In this document: in pieces, positions 53,581 to 61,800 of the stretch
Numbering within the stretch: position 1 is the stretch's first letter
Layout: every line of letters starts with the position of its first letter
Assembly (NCBI GenBank): GCA_038527485.1
Contig: JBCBFT010000023.1
Coordinates: 8,153-72,152, forward strand
Length of the DNA: 64,000 nucleotides
Origin: JALEFZ01 sp038527485
GTDB lineage: Bacteria > Bacteroidota > Bacteroidia > J057
Reading direction: 5' to 3'
Program-made: the position numbers and the translations under genes
Notes under the pieces: generated by a model
The model's input: only the letters and a program-made list of their open reading frames with translations
Told to the model about the DNA's origin: nothing
Databases searched by the model: none

Positions 53581-55104
53581 ATGTTTGAGCTAAGTATAAA
53601 GAGGGCTTTTAAACGCCATATGAAACAAACACTTCCCTTAACAGAAAATGAAGTAGGAGTGTTGAATGGGGGTTTTTCTAACTTTCCCAAGTCCAGAAAT
53701 ATCGAAAAAGAACCCATTCAAAGTGCAGACTTTATCGATAGCTCTCTCTTGAAAAAATATAAGGCCAGTAGGTTTAATAGTTTCATCCCATTTGAAGGCC
53801 AAATCATCGGCTTTAACGCGTATACGCAACAATTTTTGACGTTGGATGCCATGCTTCTAGATCTGTTCAATGCAGCGATCTTAGAAGACAATATCACAGG
53901 ACTGGCAGATATTCATCCCGAACTTTTCTTGGAGTTTATCCGGCATGGATACGTAGTGGAGCATGACGTGGACGAAACACAAAAAGTCAAAGATTTGCGC
54001 AATGAGGTAGATCTTAGCAATAAGAAGTATGAGCTTACCATCAATCCAACGATGAACTGCAACTTCAAATGCTGGTACTGCTATGAAAGCCACATCAAAG
54101 GATCTAAAATGGACCCTGAGACCATCACAAAGATCCAGAAGCATATTGACAAAGTACTAGCAGAAAACCCTGATCTAGAGGAGTTTCATATTTCCTGGTT
54201 TGGAGGAGAGCCCATGTTGTACTTTGATAATGTCGTCAAGCCTATCATTACGTATGGGCATGAAGCTATGAAAGATCGCGAGACAGAACTCACGTCTGGA
54301 TTCACGACAAATGGGTATCTGATCAAGCCTGAGATGATTCCTTTCTTCAAGAAATACAACATCGATAATTTCCAGATTACGCTGGATGGACATCGGGACA
54401 AACACAACACCGTTCGCTACACTGCTAGTACGAAGGGGACCTACGATAAAATCATCGAAAATATCAAGCTCTTGACTCGCCATGAGATCCCTGTATATGT
54501 ACGTATCAACTACACAGAGGAAACGCTAGAAAAAGTCGAGCATGTAGTAGACGATTTTGCCGAATTGAATGAAAAGGAGCGTGCATTTATGATGTTTAGT
54601 TTCCACAATGTATGGCAAGACCGTAAGCCAAGCCGAGAACGTTTAGAGAAAGTCATCACACGATTTAGAAGTAATGATTTTATAACCAATTCCCTTTTCT
54701 CCTCGGTAGACACGCTTCGCCACTCCTGCTACGCCGATAAGAAGAATCACGCTACGATCAACTACAATGGAGAGGTATTTAAGTGTACCGCTCGTGATTT
54801 TACTACTGACAGTAGAGAAGGAGATATGACGGCTGAGGGAGATATCGTATGGAATGAAAAGTTTGATGAGCGGATGAATGCAAAATTCAACAATAGCCCT
54901 TGTCTCAGCTGTAGAATACAGCCTATCTGCAACGGTGGCTGTTCTCAGCAGGCCATGGAAAATGCAGGGGAAGATTACTGCGTAATCGAAATGTCTGGAA
55001 TCAGCAAGGACGATGTCATCTTGAGTAAGTTTAAGCAAAAGCTTGAACATCAGATCTTAAGAAGAGCAAAGTTGGTCCGTCGTATTAATGCAGGTATATT
55101 CTAA
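53581..55104 (+). CDS. Radical SAM/SPASM peptide maturase
   Basis: The 507-residue enzyme is expected to modify the core peptides by radical chemistry. The cluster motif CX3CX2C is at Cys160, 164 and 167 (NCNFKCWYC). FTTNGYL and ITLDGHRDKHN are radical SAM core motifs. The SPASM domain is complete, with Cys383, 402, 441, 444, 450, 454 and 467 in the canonical C-x13-G-x4-C, CX2CX5CX3C and C spacing. Residues ~55-135 (from KASRFNSF) resemble the substrate-recognition region found before the core in peptide maturases. Upstream of it, residues 20-31 read LTENEVGVLNGG, which matches the double-glycine motif of the two precursors. ATG at 53620 (MKQTLP) is an alternative start. Confidence 0.92.
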   Translation: MFELSIKRAFKRHMKQTLPLTENEVGVLNGGFSNFPKSRNIEKEPIQSADFIDSSLLKKYKASRFNSFIPFEGQIIGFNAYTQQFLTLDAMLLDLFNAAILEDNITGLADIHPELFLEFIRHGYVVEHDVDETQKVKDLRNEVDLSNKKYELTINPTMNCNFKCWYCYESHIKGSKMDPETITKIQKHIDKVLAENPDLEEFHISWFGGEPMLYFDNVVKPIITYGHEAMKDRETELTSGFTTNGYLIKPEMIPFFKKYNIDNFQITLDGHRDKHNTVRYTASTKGTYDKIIENIKLLTRHEIPVYVRINYTEETLEKVEHVVDDFAELNEKERAFMMFSFHNVWQDRKPSRERLEKVITRFRSNDFITNSLFSSVDTLRHSCYADKKNHATINYNGEVFKCTARDFTTDSREGDMTAEGDIVWNEKFDERMNAKFNNSPCLSCRIQPICNGGCSQQAMENAGEDYCVIEMSGISKDDVILSKFKQKLEHQILRRAKLVRRINAGIF

Positions 55105-55152
55105 GAGTATCATTTAGCTCCTCTCCTACTCCCCATATCAAGATTAGCATAC

Positions 55153-56292
55153 ATGGTACGTCCAGCTGTAACATATAAATTACCTTCTAGTCCACTTTGG
55201 ATTACAGAAGAACTGGTTCATCGCGATTTGAAGTCTTGGACAGAAGATCTGCTTACATATTTCGACTCTTCTCCAGATGTTTTGTCTTCAAACAAAGCGC
55301 AGACTTGTGCAGGCTTGAATCAGTCAGCACTTATTGCCTCTCTTCAAGGAGAATGGCAGCTCGCCTACAATCTTTGTCAGGCACAGATGCAATGGCTGCT
55401 CCAGCAAACTCCTGTATCAAAGATGTCGGCCAGAGATCTTCGACTTATTTTACAGCCTTGGATCAATCTGGGTAGATTGACGTATCTCAAAGGAGATTAC
55501 GAAGAGGCTAGACCTCATTTTGATATGATCGAGCGCATATATGCTGGTTGGGACTTAGATTTTGGGCTTTTTCAGCTCAATAACGAACAAGCCAAAGGAT
55601 TTCTCAAAGAGGGAGAAGAAGGGGCTAGTCTTGAGCGATATCTACTCATCAATTACATAGATGGTTTTTTGAAAATGTTTTTAAAATCCCAAAACTATGT
55701 CAAAGGAGTAGCTTTCATTCGAGCACAAAAAAATCGTCTAGAACGCGGTCTCTCGGATCTCATGGTGGAGAGCGAATTGCTCTTGCAAGAGCACTTAGGT
55801 ACTTATAAATCTGCGCTACGTGTCGCAATGGATTGGAAACCCAAAGATGCGCTCAGCAAAATGACGTTTATATACCATCTAGGCTTGATCTGTCATTTGT
55901 ACCGCCAAGAAGAAAAGGCACACAAGTACATCAGTCGATTGGTTAGGTACTTGCACAAGGCCATGAATCCTGTCAATTTTATCAAACTCAAAAGGTTAAC
56001 CCTTGCTACTGCTTACTTATGTTCAGACATGGGCATGCATAGTGAATCGACTAGCTTATTTACGCTAGGTCAAGGGATTAGCCATGATCAAAATGACCAG
56101 AGATACGAAATCTTATTCACCTTAGGATTAGATGAATCCCTTGAAAAGCCCTCACATGAGCTCATGGATAAAGCGGCTGATAGTGCTTACATCTTTCACT
56201 CGTTGCATTTCCAAATGCCAGAACGTCTTCAGACGCATCAAACTAGATTGAAGGACCTTCATGAGGTCGTTCTTCATCGATTTGCTTCCTAG
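55153..56292 (+). CDS. Helical protein of unknown function in the RiPP cluster
   Basis: The 379-residue protein has no signal peptide or membrane segment. Most of it appears helical with pairs spaced like TPR repeats (for example LGRLTYLKGDYEEARPHFDMI at about 109-129, and LGLICHLYRQEEKAHKYISRL around 248-268). No catalytic residues were recognised. It sits 48 bases behind the maturase gene and 149 bases ahead of the first precursor. A scaffold or peptide chaperone that presents precursors to the maturase is a plausible role, from position only. Confidence 0.75.
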   Translation: MVRPAVTYKLPSSPLWITEELVHRDLKSWTEDLLTYFDSSPDVLSSNKAQTCAGLNQSALIASLQGEWQLAYNLCQAQMQWLLQQTPVSKMSARDLRLILQPWINLGRLTYLKGDYEEARPHFDMIERIYAGWDLDFGLFQLNNEQAKGFLKEGEEGASLERYLLINYIDGFLKMFLKSQNYVKGVAFIRAQKNRLERGLSDLMVESELLLQEHLGTYKSALRVAMDWKPKDALSKMTFIYHLGLICHLYRQEEKAHKYISRLVRYLHKAMNPVNFIKLKRLTLATAYLCSDMGMHSESTSLFTLGQGISHDQNDQRYEILFTLGLDESLEKPSHELMDKAADSAYIFHSLHFQMPERLQTHQTRLKDLHEVVLHRFAS

Positions 56293-56441
56293 GATACTTA
56301 TTTTTCTGTGCCTTGGATGTAAATATTTACCCAAAAGTGGTTTTGTCAGAACACTAAGTCTCTTTGACAAAATCCTCAGAACAGACATCTGTAACTTCAG
56401 ATATATTATTTAATCAATGTTTCACTATAATCCTTACAACT

Positions 56442-56825
56442 ATGGATTTTAATTTTCTGTCTTCCCATTATGTTGGAGCTGACAACGATGCAGCTCGCGA
56501 GTTGCGTGAAAAACTAGCCCCGATTGTAGAGCGTACGTACGAAGATCCTGAGTTCAAAGCAGAATTTATTGCTAACCCAGCAGAAGTTATCAGCAGAGAG
56601 ACTGGTGCTTCTATAGATGATCTTCCTGATCAGGTAAAATTCGTTGTTGTTGATAAGTCTGACCCATTTGCCCTCTACATCACGCTACCTGTGCGCGAGG
56701 ACATGCTAGAGCTGACTGACGAAGAGCTTGAATTGGTTGCTGGTGGTATCGAAGGTAATGGTTTCCTATGTATTAAGAATTTCTTCTGTGGCAAGAAAAA
56801 GAAACTTGAAGCAGAAGGAGAATAG
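56442..56825 (+). CDS. NHLP-type RiPP precursor peptide 1
   Basis: The 127-residue peptide has an NHLP leader (residues 1-102) and a 25-residue core (103-127). The leader shows the family pattern: EDPEFKAEFIANPAEVI, TGASIDDLPDQVKFVVVDKS, then LTDEELELVAGG, with the double glycine at 101-102. The core contains GFLCIKNFFC with two cysteines spaced CX5C (110 and 116), followed by four lysines and an acidic end. The Cys pair could take part in thioether links made by the SPASM enzyme or in a disulfide; neither is shown. ATG at 56442 was chosen because the frame's earlier ATG at 56364 adds unrelated residues. Confidence 0.9.
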   Translation: MDFNFLSSHYVGADNDAARELREKLAPIVERTYEDPEFKAEFIANPAEVISRETGASIDDLPDQVKFVVVDKSDPFALYITLPVREDMLELTDEELELVAGGIEGNGFLCIKNFFCGKKKKLEAEGE

Positions 56826-56873
56826 ACTAACTATTAACTAAACCATACACGATCATATAATTCGCACATAAGA

Positions 56874-56912
56874 AAGATCGGGAACGCATGTTCCTGATCT
56901 TACTTTCATCTG
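56874..56912 (+). terminator. Hairpin between the two precursor genes, possible attenuator
   Basis: AAGATCGGGAAC pairs with GTTCCTGATCTT (one mismatch) around GCAT, followed by a weak T-rich tail (ACTTTCATC). The weak T-tract suggests partial termination or an RNA-stability element, which would set the ratio of precursor 1 to precursor 2. Confidence 0.6.
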
Positions 56913-56933
56913 AAACCCTTAACTCTCTGTACC

Positions 56934-57242
56934 ATGGAATTGACTAGGAACCAAAAAATAATATCACAACTCTTTGAAAAGTCTTGGGCTGATCCCGCTT
57001 TCAAGCAAAAGCTCGTAGCAGATCCCGAGCAGGCGATCAGAGAAGCCACAGGAAGTGCGCTCGATCTCCCCGAAGGAAAGACACTGGTGGTCGTAGATCA
57101 AACTGATACCGAAAAGGTATACTTGAATATCCCACCTGAGTTGGATATGGAAGAGATTGAACTGACAGACGAGCAGTTGGAGCTTATCGCAGGAGGAGCA
57201 AAGCCTTCAGATGCTGTAGCTTCGACCGTAAAAAATCCCTAA
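56934..57242 (+). CDS. NHLP-type RiPP precursor peptide 2
   Basis: The 102-residue peptide has an NHLP leader (1-88) and a 14-residue core (AKPSDAVASTVKNP). The leader parallels precursor 1: ADPAFKQKLVADPEQAIREA, LPEGKTLVVVDQTD, a YLNIP strand and LTDEQLELIAGG with the double glycine at 87-88. The core has no cysteine, so any modification cannot involve thioethers. Its short length and simple composition could mean an accessory or degenerate precursor, or a peptide that matures differently. It lies 108 bases behind precursor 1, separated by a hairpin. Confidence 0.9.
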   Translation: MELTRNQKIISQLFEKSWADPAFKQKLVADPEQAIREATGSALDLPEGKTLVVVDQTDTEKVYLNIPPELDMEEIELTDEQLELIAGGAKPSDAVASTVKNP

Positions 57243-57351
57243 ATCGAATTTTTCTTTATCCATAAAAGATATTACAGCCCATATATATTGTTTTGTGAAG
57301 GTAAATTGATAGATTAGATTTATTAATCAACCGTTTAATCATACATGTAGC

Positions 57352-58806
57352 ATGAAGCATATTACATACATATTGATACTGCTTTTTCCGACATATGTAT
57401 GCGCACAGAATTGTGACTGTACATCGGTGTATCAATGGGTAAAGGAAACAATCGAAACCAACGATGCAGGGTATCAATATGCTCTCGAAAGGAAAGGTGT
57501 GCAAGCCTATCAAGCACACAATAAAGTCACTGAAGAGAAAGCTATACAGGTAAAGGAACATGCCGTATGTGAAGAACTCATGCGTGATTGGCTAACATTT
57601 TTCCGTTCGGGGCACATAGAGATTGCTTACGCATCTCAAGAGTCCGCATCCGATGACTCTGACAACAAAATGAAACCTGCTGAGAGATACAAAGACTGGG
57701 AAACCCTAGATTTAGATCCTGTTGCTTTTCAATCCTATCTACAAAAAAAAGAATCCTTCGATTTTGAAGGCATCTGGGAAACAAAGTCAGGCTATGAAAT
57801 CTGTATTTCTAAGCAAGGGGACGGCTACATAGGCTCCATTCTATCGTCTAAGAATCCTTACTGGACTGAAGGCCAGGTAAAGCTGCGGATCCATCCTGTC
57901 TCTACCGGATGGTCAGCAACTTTTTACATGAAAGATCATTCTGCCAAAGAACTTGATCAAGTCTTCATGATTGGAGAAAACTACCTCCAACTGGGGAGTG
58001 ATTTTTCTATTATGAATCGAGTAGGTTTTACAGAGTCTCAGTCACCTGAGATCAGTCGGTACATTCGAAGATTCGAAGCTGAAAAGCCTTTCTTTCAAAA
58101 ACTAGACAACCAGACTGCTTACATATGCATTCCTTCTTTCAGGTATGAGTACAAGAAAAATATAGATAAACTGGTCAAAAAGAATCTCAAGGAGATTTTG
58201 TCTACGCCCAATCTGATCATAGATATCAGAAATAATGATGGAGGCTCGGATGCTTCTTTCAGATCGATAACGCCCGTCTTGTACACAGATCCCATCCGTA
58301 CGCCAGGTGTAGAGTTTCTTTCTACAACTACCAATAAAGAATCTATGCTGGGCTTTGCTCAAGACGAGCGATACGATGAGGAGACCCGTGCATTTGCACA
58401 ACAAATTTATGATGCCATGGATGGCAAGGAAGGAACATTCGTTAATGTATTTGAGGAAGAAGTTTCTATTACCCAATTAGATACTGTATATCCATACCCT
58501 TCACAGATTGCCATTTTGATGAATGAGGGCAATTACAGCTCAGCAGAACAGTTCCTTCTCAACGCGAGACAAAGCCAGAAAGTAAAACTCATGGGGACTT
58601 CTTCAGCTGGTGTCATTGATATATCCAACATGACCGCTACTGTCTCTCCTTGTGGAAACTATCAACTTGCCTATGCCTTGTCAAAAAGTCAAAGAATTCC
58701 AAACATGGCAGTTGACGGACATGGTGTACAGCCAGACTATTTCATTGACTCAACAATTCCCCCTTTCCAGTGGATTTCATTTGCCCAAAAAATACTGAGC
58801 CAATAA
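57352..58806 (+). CDS. Secreted S41-family peptidase
   Basis: The 484-residue protein has a signal peptide (1-18, ends VCAQ) and a C-terminal S41/tail-specific protease domain (about 240-465). The nucleophile region reads MNEGNYSSAEQFLL, and KLMGTSSAGVID follows at the usual distance. No PDZ domain was seen; instead an N-terminal part with a lipocalin-like stretch (FEGIWETKSGYEICI, about 137-151) precedes the catalytic core. It should be periplasmic or extracellular. Its place 109 bases behind precursor 2 and 56 bases ahead of the sensor kinase suggests co-transcription; it might act on exported peptides, though this is only positional. Confidence 0.85.
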   Translation: MKHITYILILLFPTYVCAQNCDCTSVYQWVKETIETNDAGYQYALERKGVQAYQAHNKVTEEKAIQVKEHAVCEELMRDWLTFFRSGHIEIAYASQESASDDSDNKMKPAERYKDWETLDLDPVAFQSYLQKKESFDFEGIWETKSGYEICISKQGDGYIGSILSSKNPYWTEGQVKLRIHPVSTGWSATFYMKDHSAKELDQVFMIGENYLQLGSDFSIMNRVGFTESQSPEISRYIRRFEAEKPFFQKLDNQTAYICIPSFRYEYKKNIDKLVKKNLKEILSTPNLIIDIRNNDGGSDASFRSITPVLYTDPIRTPGVEFLSTTTNKESMLGFAQDERYDEETRAFAQQIYDAMDGKEGTFVNVFEEEVSITQLDTVYPYPSQIAILMNEGNYSSAEQFLLNARQSQKVKLMGTSSAGVIDISNMTATVSPCGNYQLAYALSKSQRIPNMAVDGHGVQPDYFIDSTIPPFQWISFAQKILSQ

Positions 58807-58862
58807 ATATAAACACTCAGGTTACTGGGCCAATTAATCCATAGGGTTAAGCTCAACTTCAT

Positions 58863-61800
58863 ATGGATAGAGGAAGCTTTTTCACTTCGATATATCGCGG
58901 AAGGAGATTTCCTTCCCTCAATTCTCCCAAATATTTTATTGCTTGGAGGTGGTTAAACTGTTTGGTTTTCCTCCTTCCGTTTTGGGCTTACACCCAAAGC
59001 CAGCGTATATCTTTTGAGTACCTCAATACCAAGGATGGACTTCCTTCAGATGGAGCTTTCGAGATCATACAAGACCCACAAGGGTATATTTGGATGTGTA
59101 CACTCAATGGATTGGTTAAATATGATGGATATGAATATAAAATCTATCGTTCCACTCCTGACGATACACTGGGCGTCAGTCCTGTAGGAAGAAGCTTTAT
59201 CTCCTCGCTGATCGCTTCCGATGGTTCTATCTGGTTCGGCACACTACAAAGTGGCTTTTGTCGATACAATCCACAGACCGAAACCTTTCAAAACCATCCC
59301 AATCCGACAAACGTGAAAGGAAGCATCGCCAAAACACGCCATGATATGCTCATGGAGGATCAAAAGGGGCGTATCTGGATGTACGAAGTAAATGTTCCTC
59401 AACAATCAGCTCAACTCATGTACTTTTCTCCTAGAGAGGGACAAACGGAGAAATTTTTATCCCACAAGCTGGATGACAAAATCGAGTTTGACGGGTACAT
59501 GGTGGAAAGTTCATCAGGACAGCTCTTGGTCCATCATCCTACCCAAGGAATATACGAATGGATAGAAAAGGAGAGTGATTTTCAGCTTATCCTTCCTTCT
59601 GATTTAGCAGATAGTACGTCCACACTCAAAGGGCAGATCAAACAAATAGTGCTCGATCAGGAAGAGAATTTGTGGGTCTTTACATCTGAAGGCTTGCAAG
59701 TGCTTAACTTGAGTAACAAGGAATGGAATGAAACTATCCCAGAATCGCTTCCTGTAAAAAATCCCGCCAACATATACCAAGACCTAAGAGGTCATATTTG
59801 GGTTTCAGGAGAAGGGACAAATCTGGCATGGTATCATGTCAAACAAAAGACTTGGCACACAGTCGGTTTGGACTCTGAAGAAAAATTAGGAAAAAACTTC
59901 AATCAATTCTTTTTAAATCCCATCACAGAAAATGCTGAAGGAATTTGGTTCATTCATGATGTAGCAGAAGTATCTGTGTTCAATAGAAAATTCTTTTTTT
60001 ATGATCTACAGAGTCAAGAGTTAGTCTACTATGGGGAAAAGTTTAATCAAGCAGAAAATAAGCCCAACGAGTTCCCATTTGCCTTTTTGATTGATCGGAG
60101 TGGTCTTCTATGGGTTGGAAATAATGGTTCAGGCATCAATAGACAAACACCCCTCATGGATCGTATATCCTCGTGGAATGCCTCGAAGAGTACGGCATTG
60201 GGATTACCACTAGATTCGCTTACGTATGTAGGAGAAGATTTGAAGGGGAATACCTGGGTGACAGGAAAAGGAGGAGTTGCAAAATTCCGACCCGAAAGCT
60301 TTGACTTTGCGCTTTTCAATGCAGCATCAGATCAGACCCGCTTCAACGGCTTTGTAGAATCCTCTGAAGGTATCCTCTGGATCGGGTCAGATGATGGACT
60401 GTATGAACTCGACCCGATCAAGGGGACGTTGAAGCGTAGTATGGATCTGCAATCCGTAAAAGGAGTAGCGATTGAGCCTCTCTTTTGGGATGAGAAAGGT
60501 CACTTATGGGTTCAATACATGCGTAAAGTCCTGGGAGGAGAGTATGCACAATCCTTAGCCATTATCGATCCTGTATCTTCGCGAGAGCTTCGCCATTTTG
60601 TTTATCAACAAGGAGATACGACAGGCCTGGTCAGCAACCTCATCATGGATGTGATGCAGGACAAGAAGGGCAGAGTATGGGTCAGTGGATTTGGAGGGCT
60701 ATGTAGATATGAGCCTGATAAACAACAATTTACCCAATTTCATCATAAGACTGAAGATAAAAATTCTTTAAGTAGCAACTTCGTTTCCTTTGCTTATCAA
60801 GATAGCAAATATCAAATCTGGGTAGGAACATTCGATCAAGGGATGAACCTATATAGGGAAGAGACAAATGATTTCGCTGTATGGAACCAAGACGAAGGAT
60901 TTCTATCTATTATCACAGCACATGAGTCCAAGGAAGGCACCCTCTGGGTGGGAACAGACAGGGGTGAGGGATTATTCGAAATGGATTCAGAAAAAGGTCC
61001 TTATGCCTTTTACAATCAAAGCCATGGACTTGCGAGTGAATTTGTACAGACAATCACTGAGGATCAATTGGGCTATCTATGGATGCCATCCGCAAGAGGA
61101 ATTTCACGCTTCAACCCCTATGAGAAGCATTTTGTGACTTTTGATGCTGACGATGGATTTGGCAGTTACGATTTCGAAAATATTCCGACTTATGCTCAAC
61201 CCTTTTGTGGTCAAAATGGAGATGTATGGCTCAATACACACACACAACTCTTCCGTGTGCAGCCTCGAAAGCTTCTCCAAGCGCACTCTATACCTCCTCA
61301 AATAGTCATTCGCTCCCTAAAAATCGGAAATGAAATATATGGTGCAGCAGATGGTGAGTTATTGAAAAACCATGTGTCGCAGACGGCTAAACTCAGCTTA
61401 GCGTATGAACAAAACGACTTAACATTCGAATTTGTAGGCCTTCATTATGCCAGGACAGAAGAAAACCAGTATTCGTACAAACTCGAAGGGATAGATGATG
61501 ACTGGAGTGATCCATCCAAGGATCGAAAAGCGCGCTATGCAGGGCTTCCTCCTGGAAACTATACCTTCAGAGTCAAGGCTAGCAATGCCGAAGGCATATG
61601 GAGTGAAGGAAATACTAGTATTCAAATCTCGATTGCCAAGGCGTGGTGGCAAACTACAGCAGCATTCATTGTCTACTTCATCTTACTCGCCATCGGCGTA
61701 TGGTTCTTCATCCGATGGTATACGCGCAAGCAAGAAGAAAAGATCAAGAGGCAGGAAGAAGAGCTAGAATTAGAACGTCAATTGACAGAGCAGCTTCGCG

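Noticed and set aside
43486..57242. Lantibiotic-type (LanM) or YcaO-type RiPP enzymes
   Set aside because: No gene with lanthionine synthetase or YcaO features is present; the only visible modifying enzyme is the radical SAM/SPASM protein.
57256..57561. 101-residue minus-strand frame near the precursor genes
   Set aside because: Mostly antisense to the S41 protease signal region; Cys/Ile-rich composition is that of a shadow and there is no start context.
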